A stretch of DNA of 61,069 nucleotides from Gemmatimonadota bacterium (GTDB lineage Bacteria; Gemmatimonadota; Gemmatimonadetes; Palauibacterales; Palauibacteraceae), in contig JAJDUL010000003.1 in NCBI GenBank assembly GCA_022826685.1, positions 1 to 61,069 of the forward strand. Direction: 5' to 3'. The notes under the pieces are model-generated. The model saw only the letters and a list, made by a program, of their open reading frames with translations, had not been told where the DNA came from and searched no databases. Of the stretch, positions 53,792 through 61,069 are shown piece by piece. The position numbers were made by a program, and so were the translations under genes. How positions within the stretch are numbered: the first letter of the stretch is position 1; every line of letters starts with the position of its first letter.

Positions 53792-55516
53792 TCAGGAGAG
53801 GCGGATCTTGGCGACGGAGTGGCTAAGAGGGACGGTTCGGCGGCCGCGGTCCGGCCCCGGTTCCTCGACGATCTGCTTGCCGTAGAGCTTGAACCAGGCC
53901 TCTCGCGCGACGGGATTCACGTCGATGAGGGCGTAGGAGGTGCCCGTGTAGAGGGCGAGGCGTCTGAACGCGTACCCTTCCGGCGTCTCTCCGTCGTCGG
54001 CCGCGCCGAAGCGGAGCGCCCAGCCCAGGGCGCGGGGCAGGTGGTACGTCACGGCGCTCGAGGTCAGTTGCCAGATGCGGTGCCCGCCGTCGTCGGTGAG
54101 GCTGAAGACCGCCGAGCAGTGCACGTCGCCGCTCAGGATGAGGGGACGCACGCCGCGCCGCGCCGCCCGGAAGAGCACCTCCATGAGCGCGGCCCGCTCC
54201 TCGTCGTGGAGGTCGTGCTCCCACGAATCGCGAAGGTCGTCACCGAGGCCGGCCGTGCGGAGCGGGAGGTCGAGATCCGCGTTCGCCAAGGCCGACCTCG
54301 CGTGGAGCACGGGCACCGCCGAGACCACGAACATGAACGGGGTCTCCTCCGGATCGAGCGTGTCCGCCCACGCCTCGAAGCGCTGAAACTGGGGCTCGCC
54401 CAAGATCCGGTAGCCGTCGCGCTCGATGTCGCGGTGGCCGCGGCCGTCCAGGACGTAGAACGCCGCCCCGCCCCGGGTGAACGAGTAGTCCCACACGTCT
54501 CCGGTATCCGTCGGGGGGTTGTGGCTGTGCTGGTATTCCCGGTACACGGCGCACGCCGCGCGGAACATGCGGCGGAGCAGCCGGCGCCCGTCGTCGCGAG
54601 TCAGCCCCCGATCGGCGAGGTCCGGCAGCACGCGCGCCAGACCGTCGTCCGGGCCATCGTCGGCGAGATAGTGCGACCCCCAGCCGTCGCCGATCTCGTG
54701 GTCGTCCCAGATCATGTAGGTCGGGTAGGCGTCGAAGATGCGGCGCACGCCGTCGAAGCCCCAGTATCCACGGTAGATATCGCGGTACCAGCTGCGCATG
54801 GACCGCTCGTCGGGCAGCAGCTCGTCCCCCTCCCGGCGCATGCTCCGGTTCAGCAGCTTCCAGATGTCCAGCGTCGCCACGCCGTCGCTGTAGCACTGGT
54901 CGCCGCCGGCGATCACCACGTCGACGTTGTCGCGGTGCCGGTCGAGCGTCGCGGCGAGGAAGTCCCAGGCATCGATGTCGCCCACATCCGTCCGCTTTCG
55001 GAAGAGCCCGCTCACGCGGTACGGCATGTGGCAGGAGAAGAGCGCGACCTGAAACGGACGCCGTTCGTCCTCCCCGGGCGGCGTGCGAAAGCTGCGCAGG
55101 CGGTTGTGTCCCAGGATCACCTTGCCGCCGTCGCCCTCCGAGTGCAGCGCGTAGCCGTAGCGCGTGTCCGGGCGGAGATCCGCGAGGTCCAGCACGCGCG
55201 TCGTGTCGTCGGCGTACCCGTCCACCTCGAAGGGCACGGCGCGCGACGCGGCCAAGGCCTCGGCCGTCTCTTCCGCCGACAGGGGCACCCGGCCGAGCGC
55301 GGCCCGAAGCTCCGCCCGCACCGACGACGACCCCATCGCCTCGCCGCAATCGTAGAGCAGCAGCGTGAAGCGTCCTGGACCGCCCGTGCGCAGCCACAAC
55401 CGCACCGAATCCGGGGTGGCGTGCCCGATGATCGCCCCCACACGAAGGCGGGCGTTCGGCCAAGGCCGATCCGACTTGAAGACCAGCGAGTCCGGTCCGT
55501 GCATGCTCGTCGCCAC
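53792..55516 (-). CDS. phoD: PhoD-type alkaline phosphatase/phosphodiesterase
   Basis: A 574-residue metallophosphoesterase-like enzyme of the PhoD family. An N-terminal Fn3-like part (about 25-150) has P-D-S-V-R-L-W-L-R-T. The metal-binding core starts V-A-L-F-S-C-H near 165, then A-G-G-D-Q-C-Y-S-D-G near 205, W-D-D-H-E-I-G-D-G near 270, and I-L-S-G-D-V-H-C-S near 445. No signal peptide is visible, whereas classic PhoD is Tat-exported, so a cytoplasmic version or another start is possible. A small membrane-protein gene lies 7 nt upstream in the same direction, so both are likely cotranscribed. The C-terminus W-F-K-L-Y-G-K-Q is regular. Confidence 0.88.
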   Translation of the reverse strand: MATSMHGPDSLVFKSDRPWPNARLRVGAIIGHATPDSVRLWLRTGGPGRFTLLLYDCGEAMGSSSVRAELRAALGRVPLSAEETAEALAASRAVPFEVDGYADDTTRVLDLADLRPDTRYGYALHSEGDGGKVILGHNRLRSFRTPPGEDERRPFQVALFSCHMPYRVSGLFRKRTDVGDIDAWDFLAATLDRHRDNVDVVIAGGDQCYSDGVATLDIWKLLNRSMRREGDELLPDERSMRSWYRDIYRGYWGFDGVRRIFDAYPTYMIWDDHEIGDGWGSHYLADDGPDDGLARVLPDLADRGLTRDDGRRLLRRMFRAACAVYREYQHSHNPPTDTGDVWDYSFTRGGAAFYVLDGRGHRDIERDGYRILGEPQFQRFEAWADTLDPEETPFMFVVSAVPVLHARSALANADLDLPLRTAGLGDDLRDSWEHDLHDEERAALMEVLFRAARRGVRPLILSGDVHCSAVFSLTDDGGHRIWQLTSSAVTYHLPRALGWALRFGAADDGETPEGYAFRRLALYTGTSYALIDVNPVAREAWFKLYGKQIVEEPGPDRGRRTVPLSHSVAKIRLS

Positions 55517-55523
55517 CGCCGGT

Positions 55524-56081
55524 CTACGGCCTGGCGCGCTTTCGGCCGGCCCTCAGGAGATCGTCGATGAGCGCCATCAGCTCGTGAATGGCCGCCGATC
55601 CGCCGGCAATCAGCCCCGCCGTGAGGATGATGTCCGTGAACTGGAACAAGGCCTGCTGGAACGACGACGCCGCGGCGAGGTCGAAGATCGGCCCGAGAAG
55701 CCGGACGCCGGCGAGGGATACCATGAGTCCCAGCGTCAGACCGAAGAGGAGCGCCCGCCGCTGGGTGCCCGCCCGGTAGTCCCGCAATTCGCTCTCGGCC
55801 GCCGCCCTACCATTCTCTTCCGCCTCCCGCACCTTCTCCTCGAGACGCGTCTTCCCGCCCTGGCGCCACGCCTTGAGGAGAACCTCGAGCGAGCGCTCGA
55901 CGAACAGGGCGACGATGTAGAGGATGCCCAGCTGCATGAGCGCGGTCAGAAACGGTCTCTCGTCCGCGGCCACCTCGGCCGGCGCCAGGGCATCGCCCTG
56001 GACCACGACGGCGACCGCCAGCGCCGCGACCAGCAGCGACATCCAGATCCGTCCGCTGTGCCGTTCGATGTACCGTTTCAT
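55524..56081 (-). CDS. Membrane protein of unknown function upstream of phoD
   Basis: A 185-residue membrane protein with helices near 12-28, 45-62, 112-130 and 145-165, joined by a charged coiled segment (W-R-Q-G-G-K-T-R-L-E-E-K-V-R-E-A-E-E). No named family is recognised. It is followed by phoD after 7 nt. A sigma70-like promoter (TTGGTG-17-TATGAT) sits 48 nt upstream, and the leader ends GAGGCACGCACATG. A nearly identical leader occurs at 57836-57864. Confidence 0.65.
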   Translation of the reverse strand: MKRYIERHSGRIWMSLLVAALAVAVVVQGDALAPAEVAADERPFLTALMQLGILYIVALFVERSLEVLLKAWRQGGKTRLEEKVREAEENGRAAAESELRDYRAGTQRRALLFGLTLGLMVSLAGVRLLGPIFDLAAASSFQQALFQFTDIILTAGLIAGGSAAIHELMALIDDLLRAGRKRARP

Positions 56082-56128
56082 GTGCGTGCCTCCCGACCTC
56101 CCGGTGATTCCTCCGATCGCCGCGCGGG

Positions 56129-56157
56129 ATCATATGGCCCCCTCGGCGGCGCACCAA
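56129..56157 (-). promoter_or_regulatory. Promoter of the membrane protein/phoD unit
   Basis: On the minus strand TTGGTG (56152-56157), 17 bp, TATGAT (56129-56134). The same -35, spacer length and -10 recur at 57836-57864, with most intervening bases identical. This supports a real promoter. Confidence 0.55.
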
Positions 56158-56244
56158 CCATCGCGCGGCACGGTGGCGGGGACGAGCAGGGCGGCCGTAT
56201 CCTCTGCGACTCCCGACAGACCCCGACCGAGACGAGGAGGGACG

Positions 56245-56595
56245 ATGATGCGAAGGAGTCTGGCTGTCGTTGCGGCAATGTTGCTGCTGAGCGGGTGTTA
56301 CCATGCCACGGTCCGAACGGGAATCAACGCCGGACCGGAACGCATACATCGATCGATGGCTTCCGGGTGGCTGTGCGGCCTCGTGCCTCCGTCCACCGTG
56401 CAGGCGGAAGAGGATTGCGGAAACCGGGGCGTGGCCGTGGTGGAAACGCAGTTGTCGTTCCTGAACCAACTCGTCTCCAGCCTCACCTTGGGCATCTACA
56501 CGCCCATGGCGATCACCGTGACCTGCGGCGAGGGCCCGCGGGACGACGAGGAATCCCCGCCGGAAGACGAGAAGTCCCCGCCGCGACATCCCTGA
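56245..56595 (+). CDS. Bor-like lipoprotein
   Basis: A 116-residue lipoprotein with lipobox L-L-S-G-C (Cys 18). The mature part ends with L-V-S-S-L-T-L-G-I-Y-T-P-M-A-I-T-V-T-C-G, the hallmark of the phage lambda Bor family (there ITLGIYTPLEARVYC). An earlier Cys near 57 could pair with the last one. Lambda Bor aids serum survival of lysogens. Here the gene is chromosomal, without other phage genes, so the role is unknown. ATG 56245 has a strong GAGGAGGG site; ATG 56248 is next. An acidic, Pro-rich tail follows. Confidence 0.8.
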   Translation: MMRRSLAVVAAMLLLSGCYHATVRTGINAGPERIHRSMASGWLCGLVPPSTVQAEEDCGNRGVAVVETQLSFLNQLVSSLTLGIYTPMAITVTCGEGPRDDEESPPEDEKSPPRHP

Positions 56596-56667
56596 CCGCA
56601 GCGGCGGCACATATGCCGGACCCGCGAGCAGATCTTCCGCTACACCCGCATGCGTGACGCTTTCGAC

Positions 56668-56799
56668 TCACACGTCGTGCTGCTTGATCCAGTCGCACAG
56701 AACTTCGTCGATCCGGGTTTGCCAGCCGCAGCCTCCGGCCCGGAAGTCTACTCTTCCTCTCAAGCCAATCTCAACCTCGCGGAGGGCGACCTTGGCGGG
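56668..56799 (-). pseudogene. BrnA antitoxin relic
   Basis: The last ~35 codons on the minus strand spell V-E-I-G-L-R-G-R-V-D-F-R-A-G-G-C-G-W-Q, then T-R-I-D-E-V-L-C-D-W-I-K. Compare I-D-H-F-R-A-G-G-R-G-W-Q, then T-R-I-D-E-A-L-R-D-W-I in the intact BrnA at 43430-43696. No start or N-terminal half is present before the DUF429 stop, and no BrnT partner is nearby. This is a truncated second copy. Confidence 0.65.
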
Positions 56800-57534
56800 T
56801 CAGGGGAGTTGCGCGAGGCTTCCTGTCTGCGGTAGGGCGATCCAGCCTTCCTCCCGGGCCAGCGCGAGGTCGTCCGGTGGGATCGGGTCGCAGCGGTCGA
56901 TGGCGGCGGCGCGGGAGACCAGGGCCGCCACGAGCGCGTCGAGGATGTCGTCCGACGCCGTGCACCTCTCCCAATCCTCCTCGGAGAGGGTGAGCCAGTC
57001 CGCGGTCTGCTTCGCGAGGTCACGCACGAGTCGGGCGCGAACCTTCACACCCTTCGCGCCCTTGTAGCCGCGCGAGGGGAAGCCCCATACGTGGAGGGCG
57101 GCTGCGGGGTAGACTTCGACGAAGCGGCCGCCGCCGCTCCGGTCGATGGATTCACCGTTGGCCGCCGCCTCCGCAAGCAGGCGGACGGCTCGCATGCCGG
57201 GCACCGCGATCAGATCCGATGAGACGCTGAGCGGCCACCGTCCCAGCCTCTCCTTCACCACCTCATCGGTTCGCCGAAACCGAAGCTGGGGAAGGTCGGT
57301 GGCGGGCCAGATCGTCTCCGCGGAGTAGGCGGTGATGGCTCGCGCAAAGGGCGCGGGCCAGCCGAAGGGTGCATCGATGCCGATCTTGTCCGCGCGCCCG
57401 AACAGTCCATGCAGATCGGCATCCGTCGCCCCCATCGAGAGCGTCTCGATCCGCGCAGATCCGCGATCCCAGCCAATCAGGCAGGTCGCCGTGCCCTTCG
57501 GCCGTGAGGCGAGATCGACTCCGAGTGTGACCAT
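56800..57534 (-). CDS. DUF429 protein (predicted RNase H-like nuclease)
   Basis: A 244-residue DUF429 protein. It begins M-V-T-L-G-V-D-L-A-S, the first acidic strand of an RNase H-like fold. I-G-I-D-A-P-F-G-W-P near 55 is the family's second signature. R-R-T-D-E-V near 85 and the C-terminal D-D-I-L-D-A-L-V-A-A-L near 207 complete the set of acidic residues. ATG 57534 overlaps the stop of a small upstream ORF (TGATG), which suggests coupling. Substrate and role are undetermined; the nuclease prediction is by fold. Confidence 0.8.
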   Translation of the reverse strand: MVTLGVDLASRPKGTATCLIGWDRGSARIETLSMGATDADLHGLFGRADKIGIDAPFGWPAPFARAITAYSAETIWPATDLPQLRFRRTDEVVKERLGRWPLSVSSDLIAVPGMRAVRLLAEAAANGESIDRSGGGRFVEVYPAAALHVWGFPSRGYKGAKGVKVRARLVRDLAKQTADWLTLSEEDWERCTASDDILDALVAALVSRAAAIDRCDPIPPDDLALAREEGWIALPQTGSLAQLP

Positions 57535-57779
57535 CAGCCCAGGAAGGATCTGCGTCGGACAGCGTCTCCTAAAGAAACGGACGGTATCGGGCTTGAAGGG
57601 AGAAGTCCGAAAGGACGACCAGTGTTCCTGAACTTCCGCGCGCTCTTCTGTAGCTTCTTGCCGATCTCGCGAGCTTGCCTGGCTCGTTCGATCTTCTCGT
57701 ACCAATGCGGGTCGTACGAGGGGCGGTGCGCGCCAACGTCGGGCGGCGGCCCCAAAACCGAACCAGTCTCTCCTTGCAT
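57534..57779 (-). CDS. Small protein coupled to the DUF429 gene
   Basis: An 81-residue ORF with GAGAGG before ATG 57779. It contains a basic helical part D-P-H-W-Y-E-K-I-E-R-A-R-Q-A-R-E-I-G-K-K-L. The stop/start overlap TGATG with the DUF429 gene and a promoter at 57836-57864 argue for a real gene. The last 30 residues have less regular composition. No family is recognised. It could also be a leader ORF that mainly drives translation of the next gene. Confidence 0.5.
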   Translation of the reverse strand: MQGETGSVLGPPPDVGAHRPSYDPHWYEKIERARQAREIGKKLQKSARKFRNTGRPFGLLPSSPIPSVSLGDAVRRRSFLG

Positions 57780-57835
57780 AGTGAACCTCTCAGCGACGGG
57801 GCCGAGTTGCGCGCTATGTGCGTGCCTCTCACCGG

Positions 57836-57864
57836 ATCATATCGTCCCCTCGGCGGCGCACCAA
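57836..57864 (-). promoter_or_regulatory. Promoter of the small ORF/DUF429 unit
   Basis: On the minus strand TTGGTG (57859-57864), 17 bp, TATGAT (57836-57841). It nearly repeats the promoter at 56129-56157, including CGCCGCCGAGGGG in the spacer and a downstream GAGGCACGCACAT. In this copy the sequence after CACAT reads AG, so the leader's original start codon is lost. Confidence 0.55.
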
Positions 57865-58014
57865 CGATGGCGGCCCGGCCCGGTGATCTCTCGCTCCCAT
57901 CCCCCGTGTGCGGGGGGCCGGGACGGTCTCGCCCGACCCGATGGAGCGCCAAGCAACCGTGCGCCGTAAGGTTGTCTGTCTCACCGGTCCCGATCTGGAA
58001 AACGGAGGCGCGCG

Positions 58015-58257
58015 ATGAATGATTCAGGGGATGTCCCCGACGCACGGGATGCATGGCGCTTGCTCATCAAGTGGGGCTTGTTCTGGAGCCTGATGCTCAA
58101 CATCCCCGTTGCGATTTTTGGGATCGTCGCGACGGACGATCGGGGTTTCTGGGTGGCTCATCTTGTGGTTGTGATACCGATTTTCACCGTCCTTGTGCTC
58201 CAGATCCCGGCGCGAAGAGCGACAGATTTCATCGGGGCAGACGACGAGGAGGTCTGA
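58015..58257 (+). CDS. Small two-helix membrane protein, nuclease operon gene 1
   Basis: An 80-residue protein with two predicted membrane helices (about 17-38 and 47-64) joined by a short T-D-D-R-G-F-W loop, with acidic ends. GGAGG precedes ATG 58015. Its stop TGA is directly followed by the ATG of the nuclease gene, and GAGGAGG lies in its last codons. It is thus the first gene of a coupled three-gene unit. Small membrane proteins of this size are common in defence operons as effectors or anchors, but no family is recognised. Confidence 0.65.
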   Translation: MNDSGDVPDARDAWRLLIKWGLFWSLMLNIPVAIFGIVATDDRGFWVAHLVVVIPIFTVLVLQIPARRATDFIGADDEEV

Positions 58258-59796
58258 ATGGATGGGGCACGTCGCTCCGAGCGACGCCGAGTTCAGCAGT
58301 TCCTCGTCGAGCTGAATCCCGCGTTGGAGGCGGCCCGGAAGCTGGAGCGAGAGCTCGACCGGCATCTCGCGCATCGCTTCAACGTCTTCAACTACATGGG
58401 CGACGGGCGTCCGAACGAAGTTCTGCTTTCAAGGATCATTGGCGACCTGCTCAACCCCGCCGCGCTGCACGGCCAGGGTGCGTCCCAGCTCGGGATCATG
58501 CTGGATAAGTTGTCGGCTGAAAGCGGCGCACCTAGGCCGAGGCCGGACTTCTCGAAGCCGGTTCGCGTACAGCTGGAGCGCCTCATCCCCGGCGGGCGTC
58601 TCATCGACATCACGGTGGATGTGGCGACCGGCGCCGGGCCGTGGTGTCTGGCCTTCGAGAACAAGCCCTTCGCGGGCGATCAGCCTAACCAGGTGCGGGA
58701 CTATCTCAAGTATCTCGAGGATGAGTACAAGGACCGTTTTCTGCTGATCTACCTGTCCCCGCGCGGCGAAGGGCCTACCGATTATTCCCTGCCGAAGGAA
58801 GAGCTCCCCCGTTGGCGGGGGCGGCTCCTCGTCATGCCCTATTGGCGGGATCCCGAGAGCGCAGGTCGGGAAGGAGAATACGTCGAGGAGAACGAGGGTG
58901 GCCCCAAAGACGAGGGAGAGGCCGGCGCGCCAGAAGCGGAAGGCGGCCGCGAAGCGGACGACGCGCCCGAAGATGAGCCAGCCCTCCCGGATGACGTGTT
59001 CGCCGACTTCCGTACTCGGTTCTCCTTGGCCGACTGGTTCGCCGCCTGCCGCACGCAGTGCCACGCGGACCGGCTCCGGTGGTTTCTCAGGGATGCCGCA
59101 GCATTCTGCCGACAACAATTCGGAGGACATTCGATGGCGACGGACAGCGACACGCGGGCGATACAGGAGTATCTCTTCGCTAACCCGAATCAGCTGGAGA
59201 CCGCGCAGACCGTCTGGGATGCCTGGCCGGGACTCAAGGCGGAGTTGTGCGGAGGGTTCCTGGAGCACCTCCGCGCGGAGATCCACCGAAGAGTACGCGG
59301 GGCATTGCCCGATATCGCTCCGGATCTCCGCGTGGAATGCAGGTACGGCGGCGAAAAGAAGTGGTCGAACTTCCTCTGGTTGAACCGCCCGGGGTGGCCT
59401 GCATGGGACAAGCCCATCACGAATCACCCTCCGGGCGAGGGATGCACGGGCGTTGTCCTGCAGTCCCTTGGGCCCGGGCCGAACCACTGGAGGTGGGGTG
59501 TGCTCCATCCGCTGGACAAGAACAAGGGGACCGACAGGGACAAGGAGCGGCGTAAGGCACTGGAGGACAGGCTTCGGCGCGACCTCGAGCCCTGTGGAAG
59601 CCTCCTCTGGTGGCCCTACGTCTGCCAGGTCCGCGACGACATGACTCGTTGGGACTCCCTCCTTCCGGAATTGTATCGAGAAACGAAGGACGGCGGTGGA
59701 ACCATCACGGACTACTACGTCGAGGGCATGATCGATCTCGCCGCGAAGGCGATTCCCATCATTGAAGAAGTCGAACAAGCGGGGACGCCCTCGTGA
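58258..59796 (+). CDS. PDDEXK_4-type nuclease, operon gene 2
   Basis: A 512-residue protein. The N-terminal part (about 35-165) matches the PD-(D/E)xK superfamily group PDDEXK_4. F-N-V-F-N-Y-M-G with N-E-V-L-L-S-R-I-I-G-D-L-L-N-P is near 41-67; D117 lies in L-I-D-I-T-V; E134-N-K136 lies in F-E-N-K; and N144-Q145 follows. D, E and K would form the metal-dependent nuclease site. A long acidic E/G/A linker (about 200-245) and a C-terminal domain of unknown type (about 245-512, with W-F-A-A-C-R-T-Q-C-H) follow. It is coupled to gene 3 by GTGA. DNA cleavage and defence are inferences. Confidence 0.78.
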   Translation: MDGARRSERRRVQQFLVELNPALEAARKLERELDRHLAHRFNVFNYMGDGRPNEVLLSRIIGDLLNPAALHGQGASQLGIMLDKLSAESGAPRPRPDFSKPVRVQLERLIPGGRLIDITVDVATGAGPWCLAFENKPFAGDQPNQVRDYLKYLEDEYKDRFLLIYLSPRGEGPTDYSLPKEELPRWRGRLLVMPYWRDPESAGREGEYVEENEGGPKDEGEAGAPEAEGGREADDAPEDEPALPDDVFADFRTRFSLADWFAACRTQCHADRLRWFLRDAAAFCRQQFGGHSMATDSDTRAIQEYLFANPNQLETAQTVWDAWPGLKAELCGGFLEHLRAEIHRRVRGALPDIAPDLRVECRYGGEKKWSNFLWLNRPGWPAWDKPITNHPPGEGCTGVVLQSLGPGPNHWRWGVLHPLDKNKGTDRDKERRKALEDRLRRDLEPCGSLLWWPYVCQVRDDMTRWDSLLPELYRETKDGGGTITDYYVEGMIDLAAKAIPIIEEVEQAGTPS

Positions 59797-61069
59797 AGGC
59801 GTCGAGGCCGCTGTTGGCGCAGCTTGCCTGGCGGTTTCATCCGCGCATGGAAGAAGTCGCCGTGGAGGCCTTGGCGCACCTCCTCAACCGATACCCCGCC
59901 TCGAGAGGAGGATTGAGCGAGGTGCTGGAACACAAGGTGCCGCGAATGCGGTTGTCCGACGAACGGTTCCAGACCGAAGTCTCCTTTGCGGATGGTGCGC
60001 GCCCCGATGTGCTGCAGAAGGGAGTTGATGGGCAGAGCCGGCTCATGGTTGAAGCCAAGTTCCATGCGTCGCTCACTCCCAATCAGCCGGTTCCCTACCT
60101 CAACTGGCTTCCGGATGATGGGATTTCCGTGCTCGCGTTCCTGGCCCCGTTGGGGCGGGTGGAGGAGCTTTGGCTCCAGCTGCTCCACAGGCTCGACAAG
60201 AAGGGCATCCCGCATTCCGATGCGGGTCCCCGGTGCGCCGCGATCGATCGGACGGGCAAGCATCTCCTCATCACTGACTGGGAGACGGTGCTGAGCGGGA
60301 TGGAATCGCGGCTGAAGGACTCCGAGTCGGGTCTCGCGGAACTCCGACAACTCAGCGGGCTGACGCGGTTTGCCGAGGCGAATGAACCCAAGTCTCGGCA
60401 CGCTGGCGAGAAACTCGTCAAGCAGGTGGCCGCCATCGGCCGAAACGCGGGCTGGATCGACACGGAGGGCTTGGGTGTCGCCTCGTTCTCGTACGGCTAC
60501 GGGCGGTACGTGCTGCTCGGCCGTCGAGCCAGACTCGGCGTATGGGTGGGCTTCAATACAGACCTGCACGAGGAATCTCGCGAGACGGAGTTGTGGGTTC
60601 AGCTGCTAAAGTGGAGAGACCCCGTAGGACAGCGTTGGAACGACCGCGTTATCCCGGCTCTGACGGATCCCGGAGACCAGCCCGTCAAGTTCGAGGGCAC
60701 GGCTGTGTGGGTCGGCGTCGTTCCGGAGCATCGCTCGGATCCGGCCAGCTACGCGGCCGCGTTGGAACGAATCGCCGAGATCGTGGATGAGGCTGCCGAC
60801 TCCCCGCTCTCACCTGCCAGCGTGCTTGCGGAGGTCGGCCGGACATACGACCAGCCCGTGATGAACAACATCCGTCGCTCGGAATACGTCGAGGCCCTCC
60901 TGACTCTCGCGCTCGAGGGGAGCGGCTGGACCCGCAAGGAGCCGTGGGAGGCTTGGCACTTCGAGAACGAGTCGAGCGGGCGACTAAAAGTCAAGCAATC
61001 GGCGGCCACGCAGTCGTGGGGCGGTGACCGCGACCTGGGCGCTTCCGCTCGATTCAGTATCGCGCCGGC
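59793..61069 (+). CDS. Nuclease-like protein, operon gene 3 (3' end outside window)
   Basis: An open frame of 425 codons from GTG 59793 to the window end, with no stop. It starts inside gene 2 (GTGA), so it is coupled. Near the N-terminus D72 ... V86-E87-A-K89 in R-P-D-V and M-V-E-A-K-F-H has the D-(x)n-E-x-K spacing of PD-(D/E)xK enzymes. Near the visible end, L-K-V-K-Q-S-A-A-T-Q-S-W (398-409) resembles the E-x-K-Q-S-A-x-Q-(S/T)-W type of a second nuclease-like region, but the acidic residue is Lys here. I do not recognise a named family. The total length is unknown. Confidence 0.65.
   Translation, partial: MKASRPLLAQLAWRFHPRMEEVAVEALAHLLNRYPASRGGLSEVLEHKVPRMRLSDERFQTEVSFADGARPDVLQKGVDGQSRLMVEAKFHASLTPNQPVPYLNWLPDDGISVLAFLAPLGRVEELWLQLLHRLDKKGIPHSDAGPRCAAIDRTGKHLLITDWETVLSGMESRLKDSESGLAELRQLSGLTRFAEANEPKSRHAGEKLVKQVAAIGRNAGWIDTEGLGVASFSYGYGRYVLLGRRARLGVWVGFNTDLHEESRETELWVQLLKWRDPVGQRWNDRVIPALTDPGDQPVKFEGTAVWVGVVPEHRSDPASYAAALERIAEIVDEAADSPLSPASVLAEVGRTYDQPVMNNIRRSEYVEALLTLALEGSGWTRKEPWEAWHFENESSGRLKVKQSAATQSWGGDRDLGASARFSIAP

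Noticed and set aside
59715-60569. Minus-strand frame opposite operon gene 3
   Set aside because: The plus frame is uninterrupted to the window end, is coupled to gene 2 and carries nuclease-like motifs.

Overview
The window is a high-GC bacterial chromosome segment with dense coding, many GTG/TTG starts and 4-nt stop/start overlaps. Gene content (signal-peptide beta-barrel proteins of the PorT type, lipoproteins, VCBS/FG-GAP proteins, a TolB-propeller amidohydrolase, an acyl-CoA mutase with MeaB) fits a Gram-negative, FCB-like lineage such as Gemmatimonadota. That placement is inferred from style and content, not from a marker-gene tree. I saw no rRNA, tRNA, CRISPR array, insertion sequence or replication origin.

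Region 1 (1-27 kb) is mostly housekeeping and metabolism. It holds the end of a CDGSH iron-sulfur protein, an acyl-CoA oxidase with a TerB-like N-terminus, a K+-channel-like protein with a non-canonical filter, an ADP-ribosylglycohydrolase coupled to RqcH, YqeK, a LytR_C protein and RlmN. Next comes a tightly overlapped operon aspS-phoH-pgpH-ybeY (three consecutive TTGA junctions), then MgtE and MeaB. An acyl-CoA mutase large subunit with isobutyryl-type specificity residues, a TM2 protein, a PorT-like barrel, a propeller-amidohydrolase and gamma-glutamyltransferase complete the region.

Region 2 (27-44 kb) is accessory and partly decayed. It has an AAA/DUF4143 ATPase behind an inverted repeat, a large lipoprotein with a duplicated FG-GAP module, a heavily mutated thioredoxin/TPR pseudogene, a low-GC gene with Cys-peptidase-like features, and two broken copies of genes that are intact a few kb away. 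A lipoprotein/beta-barrel pair is coupled through a CTGA overlap. Two toxin-antitoxin modules are present: HepT/MntA (type VII) and BrnT/BrnA (type II).

Region 3 (44-53 kb) carries a zinc-ribbon membrane protein coupled to a SulP transporter, a VCBS protein, an orphan AbrB-type protein, two tandem secreted paralogues (one with a broken signal-peptide frame behind a hairpin that covers its ribosome binding site), a tyrosine-decarboxylase-like PLP enzyme and a low-GC DUF3644 HEPN gene.

Region 4 (53-61 kb) has PhoD, small membrane proteins, a Bor-like lipoprotein, a BrnA relic, a DUF429 gene coupled to a small ORF, and a coupled three-gene operon (small 2-TM protein, PDDEXK_4-type nuclease, and a protein with ExK-type nuclease features cut by the window end). 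This last operon is the best candidate for an undescribed defence-like system. Two members of this region share a near-identical promoter segment.
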